Shown: positions 1-11,169, counted from the first letter of the stretch. The stretch is 64,000 nt of DNA from Tetrapyrgos nigripes (GCA_013368315.1 JAACJM010000070.1:62001-126000); one strand, 5' to 3'. Made by a program: numbers and translations. The notes: a model not told the origin generated them from the letters alone.

Positions 1-368
1 CAGCTCCATCAGCGCAGGGAACTCCAAATCGTTGAGGTTGGGTGGCCATTGAGGGTACGTGAATTGAAAGAGGAGCTCGAGGACATTAGAGCTTTCTGTG
101 AGAGAGACGACCTCATCGACACCCTTTGTGGTATGTTCTGCCAACGGAAAGCCTTCAGCATTGGCTTCGAGATACTTCTGCTGGATATGGAACAACACCT
201 TGTCTGAAGAGCGAAAGACGACGTCTCCTCCAGAACTAACTGCAGTCACAATTAACGATAAGCGACGACAAACACGACATCAAGAGAAGACGCGTACACA
301 ACTTTGAGACCTTGGAGCTCGAGGACGCTTTGACTGGCGACCGCCAACGGTGGTGCGTTTTGAGACAT
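1..368 (-). CDS. BTB/POZ domain protein, copy 1 (partial, cut by window start)
   Basis: This is the 5' part of a BTB/POZ gene read on the minus strand; the window begins inside its second exon. The ATG at 368-366 starts MSQNAPPLAVASQSVLELQG, which matches the short first exons of three paralogues downstream. After an intron the BTB core follows, with the same residues as copy 2 (FQFTYP, EFPALMELA-like). The family has a Kelch/BTB-like fold used for dimerisation and, in some members, cullin-3 recruitment; the role of this expanded mushroom subfamily is not known. A TATA-like TTTATAAA lies at 396-403, about 30 bp upstream of the ATG. It is the most distant copy of the array and is separated from copy 2 by 2.2 kb. 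Confidence 0.75.
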
Positions 369-991
369 GACTATCGATGAAGGTTCATTATTCGATTTAT
401 AAACCAGAGAAGCGCTGAAAATTGATATGTTTTCGGCATACTTCAACATCTATTCCAGTCTCCAGCTTGAATAGACAGGCGCGCGTAGGTCATGTGTAGC
501 CCACTGTGGGAGACAGGAAGAGTATCCAGTTGAGGAATGAGAGCTGGGTTCCCTATGTATCACATTTGAAGCGCTGCAGAGCCTGAGTGAATGCACCCGT
601 TGATCAACTTGAAGGACAGCCAAGGACCATGGATGTTGAGGACAAGTTGCGTTTGCAAGCTTGAAATGGCAGTGCATTTCAACGCTGCACGTGAGTCCAT
701 CAGCCCCTATCCGCGCTAGTTTGTCCGTTTCCTCTACAAAATGCGTGTACCATTCAACAAAACTCTACTAATGACTGGTATTTCAAATATATATGAGGCT
801 TGTGGTGGTCAATTCATCTGGATTCTCTCCATTCAAGAACTAGTGGGAGTTCAACAATCCGAGATGTCTGGGACGTGGGCCGGATCCGAGACGTGCCGGG
901 ACATGCCGGGACATCCGGGACATTGCGTAATTTTGCTGTCTGTAGTCGTCTTGGGTGTGTTTAAGGCCTTTCCTGTCATCTAGCAATATAT
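369..991. other. Intergenic: duplicated BTB promoter region plus short CGGGACAT-like repeats
   Basis: Bases 440-720 align by eye with the region upstream of BTB copy 2 (about 3780-4045): both contain GACAGGCGCG, GTATCCA, ACCATGGATGT and CCCCTATCCGCGCTAGTTT. This is therefore the paralogous 5' flank of the BTB unit. Around 870-925 a short run of near-identical elements (CCGGGACAT and variants) occurs; a similar CGGACCGTCCCGAACGTCCC string lies at 2422-2445 on the other side of the CxC5 relic. No convincing gene is seen. Confidence 0.5.
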
Positions 992-1835
992 CTACGCGAG
1001 CTAGTCAACAAACATGATGGTTTTTCCCGCATCTCTTCCTCTCAGCTCGTCGCCTTCTTTCTACTGGCCGCTCAAGTGACTCAAGAACGCTCCACAGCTC
1101 CAACGGACAGGGCCCCGGACCTCCTTCCAGACTACATGGTTGCATTTCTTGGCTCCGCTTGTGATATGCAAGCTGAGGATGTTCATTCTTGTTGGGAGGG
1201 TCTAGGAGAAGAGGTTTGGGGTGCTGATGCGAGCACTGGGACTTTCCAGTGGTCCCAGCAGCTATACAGCACAATAGGACATGCACACGGGTTAGGTGAG
1301 TACTCTTTGCCCTTGTAGTGAAAGCTATGCTGATAGCCTGAGGGTTTGCAGCATCTTCTCGTCCATTATGGCCGCCGGTATCTTCATGCATCAACCCCCA
1401 GTGTACGGCTTTATCCACCCAAAGACTCCATCATGTCGAACCTCAAGAAGCCATCCTTTATACATTATCTGATGGTCCTATCACTACTATGAGCTTTCGT
1501 TTAAGATGTCGTGGTATGTTGTTCTTCTTTGTTCTTTCGTACTACCTTTTTACTTACTGCATGTATACAGTATGCAGCGTCAGCTACCATCATGACTACT
1601 ACGTCAAGAACTCCTCGACACGCTACTACTACAATGGCCACTTTTCAGATGTTCTTCAAATTGGCAAACATCAGTTTGCAGAAGTTGGGTTAATAAAATT
1701 GTGGACATACAATATGAACATTGCCTGGTGCATACCTCTTTTTATTGACTTCTGTGCTCCTTTCATCTATTCTCAGGATGTCTGCATCAAACTTTGCCAA
1801 CACATACACATTGTCCCATGATTTTTCGAAGTATC
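992..1835 (+). pseudogene. CxC5-like cysteine-cluster gene fragment associated with KDZ transposons
   Basis: Three exon-like stretches read through in order. Bases 992-1295 give an N-terminal helical segment (LRELVNKHDGFSRISSSQLV, then SCWEGLGEEVW). About 1350-1512 gives CINPQCTALS and PQEAILYTLSDGPITTMSFR. About 1569-1695 gives YYHDYYVKNSSTRYYY and IGKHQFAEVGLIKLW. A last piece from 1778 gives WMSASNFANTYTLSHD. This order (CxxxxC pair, PxEAxLYTxxxG, xRYYY, F.E..L..LW, SW.SASN) is that of the CxC5/CxC6-type proteins encoded in KDZ transposons. No start codon or complete 3' end is evident and a TGA follows at about 1867, so I call it a relic. It sits between BTB copies 1 and 2 and probably marks an old KDZ insertion that spread the array. 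Confidence 0.6.
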
Positions 1836-2591
1836 ATGCTAGTGGCATCGTCGCAGGGGCTGGCTGAGTAGCCAGTGGCATCATCGCAGGAGCTCACTGG
1901 GTTGCAGGCGGCATCACTACAGGGTCAGGTTGCGTGGCGGGTGGCATCGCTGGTCCTGGCTGGGGCACAAACGGAGGCCGTGCTGCTTCTGGGGGTGGTT
2001 GAGGATTCGCGCCAGGTATGTCTCTTGCAAAAAAGTACATTTTGCAGCGAGTATTTCGTACTACATCAAAATTCTGGCACTGTAGATGCCCAACATATAT
2101 CAGCTTGAAGAAATATAATTCACATAGTAATATGTACCATAACAAACATTTCCCCATAGCTATTCAGCTGCTTAGACATCTACTAAAAGCGAAAACTGGC
2201 AGGTCCAGCACCTCATCCCATGCACCTTTTCTATGAAGGGCTCTGGCTGCTGCTCCTGAGGCATTATGATAAGGAAAACGAGGGAGACAGGAGGGAGAGA
2301 ATAGATTAAACAAGGATAAAAATACAGTTTTAGGTACAGGCGGGCGTCGCAGAGTGGAGGTATCGTCGTCGTGCAGATAGAGGGAGACACGTTGATGCGC
2401 TAGCAGGATTGCGACCGTGTGTCCCGGACCGTCCCGAACGTCCCAGATTGTTGGGAGTCGACTCTTTCTGCTCCGTTCTCAGATATAAGAGTTACTTTCT
2501 TTGTAGCTACCGGACAAATACAAACAGCTTTGAAAATTTCGGTTCCGAGATTATTGTAAGCATACAAAACACTATTCGCCCTCGATTCTTT
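1836..2591. other. Intergenic with short GTGGCATC/GCAGG minisatellite-like repeats
   Basis: Bases 1848-1990 contain about five imperfect copies of a 24-30 bp element with GTGGCATC and TCGCAGG-like cores (at 1850, 1875, 1909, 1942). Read on the minus strand this gives a Pro/Ala/Thr-rich ORF, which I treat as low-complexity. The rest up to the BTB2 stop is AT-rich with no supported gene. Confidence 0.4.
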
Positions 2592-3662
2592 TCAAAAAAC
2601 CCTTCCAGACCTCTTCGCCCGATGCTGCTTCACGAAGTGCTCGAGACTACTAGTGCGCTTGGGCTTTTTGACTCTGTCCCGCCAATTCACGAACGCATTG
2701 CAACATGAGCCCAAATACTCTGGGGATATATGGAGAGATTCGTCCAAATCGACAAGCAGGGACATGTCGTTGCTCATTTTAGCCCTCCACTCTGCAACTA
2801 GTCGACGCCAATGATTTGTATGATTAGTATTGTTGCTGCAGCTGAGCGTATCGGGCTGAGAGAATGTATGATCAATTGCTTGCTTCCCCAGATTCGAAAT
2901 GAATTGATCGTGATAGAGGCTCTGTCAGCCGCAAAAAAAGGCACGTCAGACTGAGTCTGCAAAGTTTAAGTTGGGAAGGGTTGCATTAACTGACCCAAGG
3001 AATATAGAGACCCGACGGGATACGATACGCGATTTCAGATAGAGGCTTTCCGACGAGTCGGGGAGCGACCTCATAAAGCAACTTCATGTGATCGTGTTCA
3101 GCTGCGAAGGCAAAGATCTCCAGCGGGTACTGAGTGACAAAGGCACTTCAAATGATGAGGAATGAGATATCAGTGATCAGAAAGACTCAGGGATTCAACT
3201 AAAGTCCTGGACATACCCGATTCGCATCAGGCAGAACTGCCTACCATGGTGAATCAAATATTTTTCAGCTGCTTCAGCCAGTTCCATCAACTCAGGAAAC
3301 TCCAATTCAGCGAGATCCGGTGGCATCTGAGGATATGTGAACTGAAAGAGAAGCTCCAGAATATTAGAGCTTTCTGTGAGAGGGACGACCTCATCGACAC
3401 CCTTTGTGGTATGTTCTGCCAACGGAAAGCCTTCAGCATTGGCTTCGAGATACTTCTGCTGGATATAGAACAACACGTTGTCTGAAGAGCGAAAGATGAC
3501 ATCTCCTCCGGAGTTAACTGCGTTGCGGCCACAATTAACGATGAGCGGCGACAGACAGGACATCAAGAGAAGGCACGTACACAACTTTGAGACCTTGGAG
3601 CTCGAAGGTGCTTCGACAGGCAACGGGAGTGAGTCGGGGGGCAGTGGTGCGTCTTGAGACAT
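2592..3662 (-). CDS. BTB/POZ domain protein, copy 2
   Basis: A four-exon gene. Exon 1 starts at the ATG 3662-3660 (MSQDAPLPPDSLPLPVE). Exon 2 carries the BTB core: NSGGDVIFRSSDNVLF, IQQKYLEANAEGFPLAEHTT, then ILELLFQFTYPQMPPDL and ELMELAEAAEKY. Exon 3 (about 3145-3005) encodes SAFVTQYPLEIFAFAAEHDH and LSEIAYRIPSG. Exon 4 ends in CCNAFVNWRDRVKK, HFVKQHRAKRSGRVF and a stop at 2594-2592. The substrate or partner is unknown; BTB domains typically mediate homodimerisation. The same exon plan and termini occur in copies 3 and 4, so the family arose by tandem duplication. No lesions were seen in this copy. It may be nuclear or cytosolic; no signal peptide or membrane segment is visible. Confidence 0.8.
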
Positions 3663-4200
3663 GGCTATCGATGAGAAAGATCGATGAAGGTTCCTATAGA
3701 GTGGCCACGCTTCGATTTATACACCGGAGAAGCCCTGAAATTGACATGCTTTCGGCATCCTTCATCTATTGCAGAGTTAGATACTAGACAGGCGCGTCTA
3801 GATCATGTGTAATGTCGCCACCGTAGGCGACAGAATGACTCAATGAGTATCCAACTGAGGAATGGTACGCTTGGTTGAGCGTATAACCTTGCAAGGGTTG
3901 CAGGACCTGATTCACTCGTTAATTGCTCGTTGATCAAGGACCATGGATGTCGAGGACCAGTCGCGCTTGGAGTGGTAGTGCCCTTCCAACCATGAAGTGA
4001 TCAGCCAGTTGATACCCCTATCCGCGCTAGTTTACTCAAATTTAAAGTGCGCACAATTCCGAAGATAAACCTCTGGCTACTAGCATGGAAAGCAGTTTAC
4101 GTTGACATTGCTTGGAGGTTATACACAACAGAACAACTGATTTTAATACATTATTACATGCGTGTAAGACGAGACTGATAAAGACATTGTTCAATTCTTC
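3663..4200. other. BTB2 upstream region
   Basis: The 5' flank of BTB2. A TATA-like TTTATA lies at 3716-3721, and the stretch 3785-4045 is homologous to 440-720. AACCATGAAG and CCTATCCGCGCTAGTTTAC are conserved landmarks. No gene is seen here. Confidence 0.45.
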
Positions 4201-5282
4201 TCAAAAAACCCTCCCAGACATCTTTGCCCGATGCTGCTTCACGAAATACTCGAAACTGTTCATAAGCTTGAACTTGTTCTTGATTCCCTCCCACCAATTC
4301 ACAAACGCATTGCAGCATTGACCCTTATACTTTGGGTCTACATCGAGAGATTTATCGAGATCCGTCAGTAGAAGGGCGGGGTCATTGCAAATTTTGACCC
4401 TCCAGTCTTTCACCACGCGGCGCCAGTAAGTGGCATGATTACTGTCGCCGCTGCAGCCGAATAGATCAGGCTGGTGGAATGAATCCAGCGCTTCTTTCCA
4501 CATGTTTGAGGTGAACTGGTCGTGGTAGAGGCTCTGTTAATCGTAAAAAGATAGTCAGAGTGCTGTACGAAATTGAAGCCACCGGTAGACAGTGGGAAGA
4601 GTTGAAACTGACCCAGGGAACATAGATGCTCGACGGGATACGATACGCGATTTCGGATAGAGGCTTAAAGACGAGAAGAGGAGATACCTCGTAAAGCAAC
4701 TTTTTGTGATCGTGTTCAGCCGCGAAGGCAAAGATTTCCAAAGGGTACTGAACGACAAAGGCACTTCGGATAATGGACGTATAGATAAATGTAAAGTCAG
4801 AAAATTTCGAATACGCCAACTATGTATTTAAACATACCTCATGCGTACCAAGCAAAGCTTTCTAGCATGATGAACAAAATACTTCTCAGCTGCTTCAGCC
4901 ACCTCCATCAGTTCAGGGAATTCCAAATCGTCGAGATCGGGTGGCATTTGCGGGTACGTGAACTGGAAGAGAAGCTCCAGAACATTAGAAGTTTCACTGA
5001 GAGGTACGATTTCGTCGACACCCTTCAGTCTTGTAGTATGTTCTGCAAGGGGAAAGCCTTCTGCATTGGCTTCGAGATACTTCTGCTGAATATGAAACAA
5101 GACGTCGTCGGATGAGCGAAAGACAACGTCTCCTCCCGAGCTGACTGCACTCGCGAATGATGTCAATCAGCGAAAAGACATTCAAGAGTAGGCTATGACT
5201 TACAGAGATTTGAGACCTTTGAAGATGCTTTGCTATCAACATCGACTGCTGTGTCTGGAGAAGCTGGGGCATTTTCAGACAT
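4201..5282 (-). CDS. BTB/POZ domain protein, copy 3
   Basis: Starts at the ATG 5282-5280 (MSENAPASPDTAVDVDSKAS). After a first intron the BTB exon reads VSSGGDVVFRSSDDVLFHIQ, HTTRLKGVDEIVPLSE, LLFQFTYPQMPPDLDDLEFP and VAEAAEKYFVHHARK. Exon 3 gives SAFVVQYPLEIFAFAAEHDH and LSEIAYRIPSSIYVPW. The last exon contains YWRRVVKDWRVKICND, CCNAFVNWWEGIKNK and FVKQHRAKMSGRVF before the stop at 4203-4201. It resembles copy 4 in exon 1 (shared MSENAP.SPDTAVDADSKAS) but copy 2 at the C-terminus. Its 5' flank carries a relic of the cyclophilin 5' exon, showing that the duplication unit extended beyond the BTB gene. Function is not known beyond a dimerisation fold. Confidence 0.8.
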
Positions 5283-5339
5283 GGTTAACGACCTAGGTAG
5301 ATGAAGGTTCTGAGACTGTCTGTCTTGAGTATAATTTGA

Positions 5340-5610
5340 TATTTTGAAGATCGTGTGTAGGCCACCGCGGGAGTAGATTTGGGTGGAAATGGCCTGAGTA
5401 CAATTTCCGTGGAGTCATCTTGTAGTGCACTCAGCGACCATGGACGTCGAGGACGAGGTATGACAGTGCACTTCAGTCGTACACGTGAGCGGTTACACAA
5501 GAATTTTTACGCGACTCCCAACTACCAAGGCATTCCTTCGCAAATTTACCACTGCTGCTACTGGAGGAGAATTGCCAGTATGTTTGGAGTCTTCAAAAAC
5601 TAACAGGACT
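5340..5610 (+). pseudogene. Duplicated relic of the cyclophilin promoter and first exon
   Basis: This block aligns by eye with about 6900-7225, which holds the shared promoter of BTB4 and the first coding exon of the cyclophilin gene. The exon part at 5531-5570 still reads [13 protein letters not shown], against [14 protein letters not shown] in the real gene; the ATGGCTTC start has become CAAGGC. The conserved downstream motif GGAGTCTTCAAAAACTAAC (5586-5604) is intronic in the cyclophilin gene. Homology stops immediately after it, so the right breakpoint of the ancestral tandem duplication lies near 5604. Confidence 0.75.
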
Positions 5611-5766
5611 AGAGTCGAAGACTGCGTCCGAATCCACTTGGCCAAATCGGACAAAGAAACAACAGAAAGTAAAGACATGCGACCGGCTCTTGGCCGTAAG
5701 TAAACTAAAATTACATGGTTACATGCGCCACTGTCTCCGAGATAGTAGAAGCATATATACCGTCTG

Positions 5767-6838
5767 CTAGCCTTTAATCGACCCGGATAGTTTCTCTCGA
5801 TGTTGCTTGACTATCTCCTCAAAACTCTGAATCTTTTCGTGACGCAAAACGTCTTTGAGCCGGTGCTCCCAATCCACGAATTGCTGGCAACAAGATAGGC
5901 GGTAGCCCTGGGCTAAGTGAAGGGCTTCGATATCAGAAAATAATAAGGAGGTGTTATTGTCACTCCAAACCGCGTAAATAGTGTCGCGCCAATGAGAGGT
6001 ATGACTTCCATTTCTGCTGCAATTAAGCATTTGAGGGTCGCGGAAGATGTTCTTTGTTTTGGTCCAGATTTCTTTCCACCTTTCTACGGTGCACTGGTCG
6101 TGATAAATGCTCTATTGATCATCCAAAAAATGATTTGATAAGAATGACCAGTCTGTTATGACGGAGAAAGTTCACCCAAGGCACATAGAGACTGGAGGGG
6201 ATACAATAAACGATTTCGGACAGAGGTCTAGTGACGAGTCGAGGTGCAATTTCATACTAAACCATCTTGTCGTGACCGTGTTCTGCGGTAAAGGAGAGGA
6301 TTTGCAAGGGATACTGATCAACAAATGTTCTTCATTGACAGCAAGATCGATGAACCTTGAATACGAGACTATGGAAAGAAAATTCGGAATACAGACCTCA
6401 TTTGAATCAAACAAAACTTCCTCACATGATGAACAAAATACTTTTCAGCAGCTGCTGCCAGCTCCATCAGCGCAGGGAATTCCAAATCGTCGAGATCGGG
6501 TGGCATTTGAGGGTAAGTGAATTGAAAGAGGAGCTCCAGAACACTAGACTTCTCTGGGAGTGATACTATCTCGTCCTTCTGAGTAGGCGTCGTATGTTCT
6601 GCCAGCGGAAAACCTTCCGTCATATTTTCGAGGTATTTCTGCTGGATATGGAACAAGACGCCGTCGGATGAGCGAAAGATAACGTCTCCTCCCGAGCTGA
6701 CTGCACTCGCGAATGATGCCAGTCAGCGAAAAGACATTCAAGAGTAAGCTACGACCTACAGAGCTTTGAGACCTTGGAAGATGCTTTGCTATCAGCATCA
6801 ACTGCTGTGTCTGGAGAAGCTGGGGCGTTTTCAGACAT
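5767..6838 (-). CDS. BTB/POZ domain protein, copy 4
   Basis: Starts at the ATG 6838-6836 (exon 1 MSENAPASPDTAVDADSKAS). The BTB exon reads VSSGGDVIFRSSDGVLFHIQ, EGFPLAEHTTPTQKDEIVSL, VLELLFQFTYPQMPPDLDDL and MELAAAAEKYFVHHVRKFC. Exon 3 encodes a divergent QYPLQILSFTAEHGH segment. The last exon has WRDTIYAVWSDNNTSLLFSD, LSCCQQFVDWEHRLK and EIVKQHREKLSGSIKG with a stop at 5769-5767. It is divergently transcribed from the cyclophilin gene with only about 295 bp between start codons, so the two probably share a bidirectional promoter. This copy, next to the intact cyclophilin, is the likely donor of copy 3. Confidence 0.8.
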
Positions 6839-7132
6839 GGTTAGCGACCTAGGTAGATGAAGGTTCTGAGACAGTCTTTGGACAGTCTGTCTTGAGTGAA
6901 ATTTGGTGCTTGAAGATCATGTGTAGGCCACCGCGGAATTAAATTCAGGTGGAAATGGTCTGAGTACCATTTGCGTGTACTTGCCCTTGGAGAGTCGTCC
7001 TGTAGTGCACTCAGCGACCAGAGACGTCGAGGACGAGGTCGCATTTGCAGTGGCAGTGCTCTCCTGTCCACGTGAGCGGTTACACCAAAATTTTTTACAC
7101 GACTCTGGCTTACACGTCGACTACAAACTACT

Positions 7133-8088
7133 ATGGCTTCATTCCTTCGCAAATTTACCACTGCTGCTACTGGAGGAGGATTGTCAGTATGTTTTTAACC
7201 CGGAGTCTTCAAAAACTAACTTTCTTCTATCTATAAACAGGTCCAACGTCTTCGTGCGTATCTCAAGTTTTCCTACGTCACCTTGGAAGGCTCATTCTAG
7301 GTCTCTGTCTTTCTGTGTACCACTAGTTTGATGTTGCAATCAACACAAAGCCTGCTGGAAGAATTGTCTTCAAATTATATGACGATATCGTCCCAAAAAC
7401 TGCTAGGAACTTTAGGGAGCTGGCAACGGGACAACATGGCTTTGGTTACGCTGGAAGCTCATTCCACCGTGTGATTCCCAAGGTAATTAACCTTTCTTTT
7501 CTCTTTTGACCAGAGTGTCTCAATGCCTTCCGTAGTTCATGCTTCAAGGCGGAGACTTCACAGCTGGCAACGGAACGGGTGGAAAGTCGATTTACGGTCC
7601 CAAATTCGCTGGTGCGTTTGCAGGCTTTCTATGTTGACTCGCCTGCTTACCGCCTTACGCTGTCTCTGATGCTTCGCTACATTCTTGATCAATCCGCGTC
7701 ACTTCCTTGCAGACGAAAACTTCGTACTCAAGCATGACAAGCCCGGACTTCTCTCAATGGCAAACGCAGGAAAGAACACCAACGGATCCCAAGTACGCGT
7801 CTTAATCTTGCTTTCTGTATAAAGCTGACTGTCTCTCTGTTCGATCCTTGTCTCCACAGTTCTTCATCACCACAGTCGTAACGAGCTGGGTACGTCGTTT
7901 TTATATCTCGCTTTCCTTCTTTCACCTTTTGTTAATGTCCGTTCTTTCACTACCAGCTCGATGGTAATCACGTCGTATTTGGTGAAGTCGTTGAAGGTAT
8001 GAACGTCGTAAAGCAAATCGAAGCTGAGGGCTCTCCAAGTGGTACAACCAAGAGCAAAGTCACCATTACTTCGTCCGGAACGGTCTAG
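7133..8088 (+). CDS. Cyclophilin-type peptidyl-prolyl cis-trans isomerase
   Basis: Catalyses proline cis-trans isomerisation during protein folding. The catalytic core spans five or six exons: [46 protein letters not shown] (catalytic Arg), [46 protein letters not shown] and [18 protein letters not shown]. The Trp in SWLDG is the cyclosporin-contact residue of type-A cyclophilins. The ATG at 7133 gives [16 protein letters not shown], a basic, hydroxylated leader that could target mitochondria. The first junction is ambiguous: splicing via a 13-nt microexon would give the canonical SNVFFDV, while direct joining to 7330 also keeps the frame. The stop is TAG 8086-8088. Length of the core (about 160 aa) is normal for the family. 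Confidence 0.9.
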
Positions 8089-8339
8089 ATTCCAGTTTTG
8101 CGTCCCTGTCCCTGCGTAGCTCAGTCGACGATAGTGAGGCTAGAGCATTGGAAGTAGAAAACGTATTGTAGACACCGTCTCTGTTTAAGGAGGCTAGATA
8201 ATAGAACGACATTTCGGATATATGGTGTAGGTCTCATTAACGGGCAACGACTACATGTTTATGTAGGGACGCAAGTACCATAGCACGGGAGTAATCAGGT
8301 AATTCCAAGAGACCACATTCGTCAATCTTAACATAACCT

Positions 8340-11093
8340 TCACTTCTTCAAATTCCTCTTCTGCACACTCTTCTCACTCCTCCTCTTACCCTTATTCTTC
8401 GCCGCAGATCCAACCCCATGGTCTTTCCCTTTCCCAATCTTACTCGACGAAGACCGACTCTTTCTTTCCCTCGTTCTCTCTTTTCCCTTTTCTTTTCCCT
8501 TTCCATCCTTCTTCGTTTTTCCAGAATCCAACCCAGTACCCATAGCCATCCTAGCCTTCTTCTTCGCAAGCCTCCTCGCCATCCTATCAGCATCAGCCGC
8601 TTTCGCTGCTTTTCGTTCTTCTTTGGAGAGATGAGCGAGTTTTTGGCCTAGGTTGGGGTCGCCTTTGGGTATACGCCCGGGCCCGCGTACAACGGCGCCT
8701 GAGGCTTTACTTGCGCGACCAGGTTTTTCACCTGGCTTAGATTTGGCGCTGGAAGATTTGGCGTCACCACCTTTTCCAGCTTTGGAGGAGAGTTTGACAC
8801 GGTTGCGTCCACCAGGAAGGGTTTTACACCTCTCGACTCGGAGTTTGCGTTTGGCGAATTTGAGTTTGGAGGGTTCGAGGGCGAGGATTTCGTCTACGCA
8901 TTCGCGGGTCTGGATGAGATAGAGATGATTTCAGTGTCAGAGATACGCAAGAAATCGATAAAATTTTTGAGAAAACGAGAACGAAAAGAAGAGACGGGGA
9001 AAAGAAGAGGAACATGAACAAGTATGTGTGAGCGTAGACTTGGAAACATGATATGACGCAAAAACAAAGTTAAAGAGAGAAAAAAAATGGCAAAGAAAAT
9101 CACAAAGTACCAAGACGTACCGCAAACTGCACATAAGCAAACCCCTTCCCAAGCTGCGTATCCTTGTCGCGGATAATCCTTACTTGGGTTACCCATCGTT
9201 TGGATTCTTCGTTTTCCTTTTCCTTCCTCGGCTGGGTCTTTTTGGAGCTTTTGCTTTTCTTCTCTTCATCTTTGTCTTTGTCTTTGTCTTCATCCTCATC
9301 CTCATCACCCTCGCTTTCCTCTTCTTCTCCTTGGGCTTCATCTTCGTCATCTTCTCCTTGGGCTTCATCTTCGTCATCTTCTTCATCAGACTCTCCTTCC
9401 TCTTCTTCTTCTGCCTCGCTATTCTCTTCTTCCCCTTCTCCAGCCTCCTCACCATCACCATCATTCTCACTAACTCCCCTAGGTCCCATAACCCCACTAA
9501 TCACTCCTTCAAAAAATACTCTCAAATCCTCTTCCTTACTCTCGAAATCCAGACTGCCAACGAATATACACCGTTTGGGGTCTACATCTGTCTTGATAAT
9601 CTGTTCGCGTTCTTTTATCTCCCTCAGCTCGCTGGGCTCGTTGGTAGAAGAACCCCCAGTTACAGTGCCCTTGCCAACAATATCCACACGAAGGGCCCTT
9701 TCCATAAATATCGACCCGTCGCAAGCTTCATTGGCTAGTCGAGCAGCGGTGTAAGGATCCATCGTTTCAGGTGGTGGTGGAAGGTTAGGTCGAGCGGGTA
9801 CATGTAAAAGGGATGAAGGATGGGCAAAAACGATATAAGCATGGATGGTATCAGCGGAAGAGTGAAAGTCGTGGTTGATAAATGCGATTTTCTTCTTTTG
9901 AGCTGGGGTGAGGAACTTTTTGGGGTCTGTTGTGTCTGGATCTGCGTCGTTGGAGTTGGATGAGGATTTGGATTTCCAGGAAGAGGAACGGTCGGTAGAT
10001 TTTGCTTTGCCTTTACTACTCTTTTCGGCGGCGGCGTCGTCGTCCCCATCGAGACGAGAAGTTGGCACGGAGAAGGGTACTGAGCGAAATCGGGTTGATT
10101 CGATTTTGGGTTTTGCGGTAGAGTTGGGGTCGGGGAAAGGAGGGATTAGAGAGAGGATGTGTCGTTGGAAGGCTTTGAGGAGAGACTGGGAAGCACATAG
10201 CCAGTTAGTATAGGTAGTAAAAAAGGGGAAAAACGATAGGGAGTAAGGAGGGAAGCTCACCTTCCGCTGTGCAACCTCCAGAGACAGGTTTCCTATGAAA
10301 ATGGTTCGTGCATCCCGTTGCTCGGGTGTCTCGCCTTCAGGAACGTATTTTTCCTTTCGTTTTGGTTTGCTCTTCTCCTTGTTCTTCTTGGATTTTGAGG
10401 AAAGTGACTCGTGTTGGGGAGGTGGAGCATCCGCAGCATCCTCTTCTTCATCGTTGTTTCCGTCATCTCCGTCTTCTTCTTCAGCCTCTCCTCCAGCCTT
10501 ATCATCCTCATCAACGTCTATCTCGTCCTCATCTCCACCTGACTCGTCTGACTCGGCGTCTCCGATGTCATGACCTTTTCCATTCTTCTTGGGTTTGGCA
10601 CCAGCAGCCAGCTTAGACCGAGAGAGGAAATAGGCGTTCTCCAGGTCAGAGTTATCTTCATCGTCCCCGTCTTCCTCATATTCATCCTCCATGTCCTCAT
10701 CCTCATCAGTAGCAGCTTTCTTCTCCTTCTCCTTCTTAGCTTCCGGCTTCTTCTTGTCGGCTTTGTGCTTGGATTTTTCTGTCTTTGCTTTTGCACGTTT
10801 CGTAGTCGCATCCGATATCGGAGAATCTGCTTGGACGGCATCGTGCTTGCGCTTCAAGTTCTTAGGGGAAGATTGAGAAGCATTTTGAGAATCTGTTTCT
10901 GGAGGTGCAGGCTTCGGTCTCTCATTAGGAAACTAGAGGAGAAATAAAAAAAGTCAAATTTATGTCTGTCCAAACGAGGTTTTTTCTGGAAAAGGAGACA
11001 TACAGTCGATTTGAACAGTGCATCGAGCTCAGTATCAATTTCCTTTCCCTTTTTCTGCTTGGATTTGGGAAGAAGGACAGAAGAGAGCGACAT
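8340..11093 (-). CDS. NOP12: Nop12-like nucleolar RNA-binding protein (two RRMs)
   Basis: A probable 60S ribosome-biogenesis factor; yeast Nop12 acts in pre-25S/5.8S rRNA processing in the nucleolus. The start at 11093 gives MSLSSVLLPKSKQKKGKEID, then an intron and a Lys/Glu/Asp-rich N-terminal region. RRM1 begins with RDARTIFIGNLSLEVAQRK, is interrupted by an intron near 10262-10196, and continues to ERALRVDIVGKG. RRM2 begins RCIFVGSLDFESKEEDL, is interrupted by a very acidic insert (9240-9450), and resumes with VTQVRIIRDKDTQLGKGFAY and VQFA. The last exon (about 8910-8340) gives TRECVDEILALEPSKLKFAK, RKLRVERCK and a long Lys/Arg-rich tail ending KRSEKSV-like KRNLKK. The acidic insert inside RRM2 and a length of roughly 800 aa exceed yeast Nop12 (459 aa). 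The basic tail would serve rRNA binding and nucleolar retention. Confidence 0.85.
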
Positions 11094-11169
11094 GGTCGTC
11101 GAAGAGAAAAGTTTACACAGCCACAGGACGAATTGTCTACGCGACTTGCACTTTGACCATCACCTCGAC

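Noticed and set aside
1894..2157. Pro-rich minus-strand ORF as a gene
   Set aside because: Built from an imperfect minisatellite; no homologue-like motif, no promoter or splice support.
9164..9754. Long Ser-rich and Phe/Leu-rich plus-strand open frames
   Set aside because: They lie antisense to the acidic/Lys-rich coding region of the Nop12-like gene; codon repeats (GAG/GAT/AAG) generate open antisense frames.
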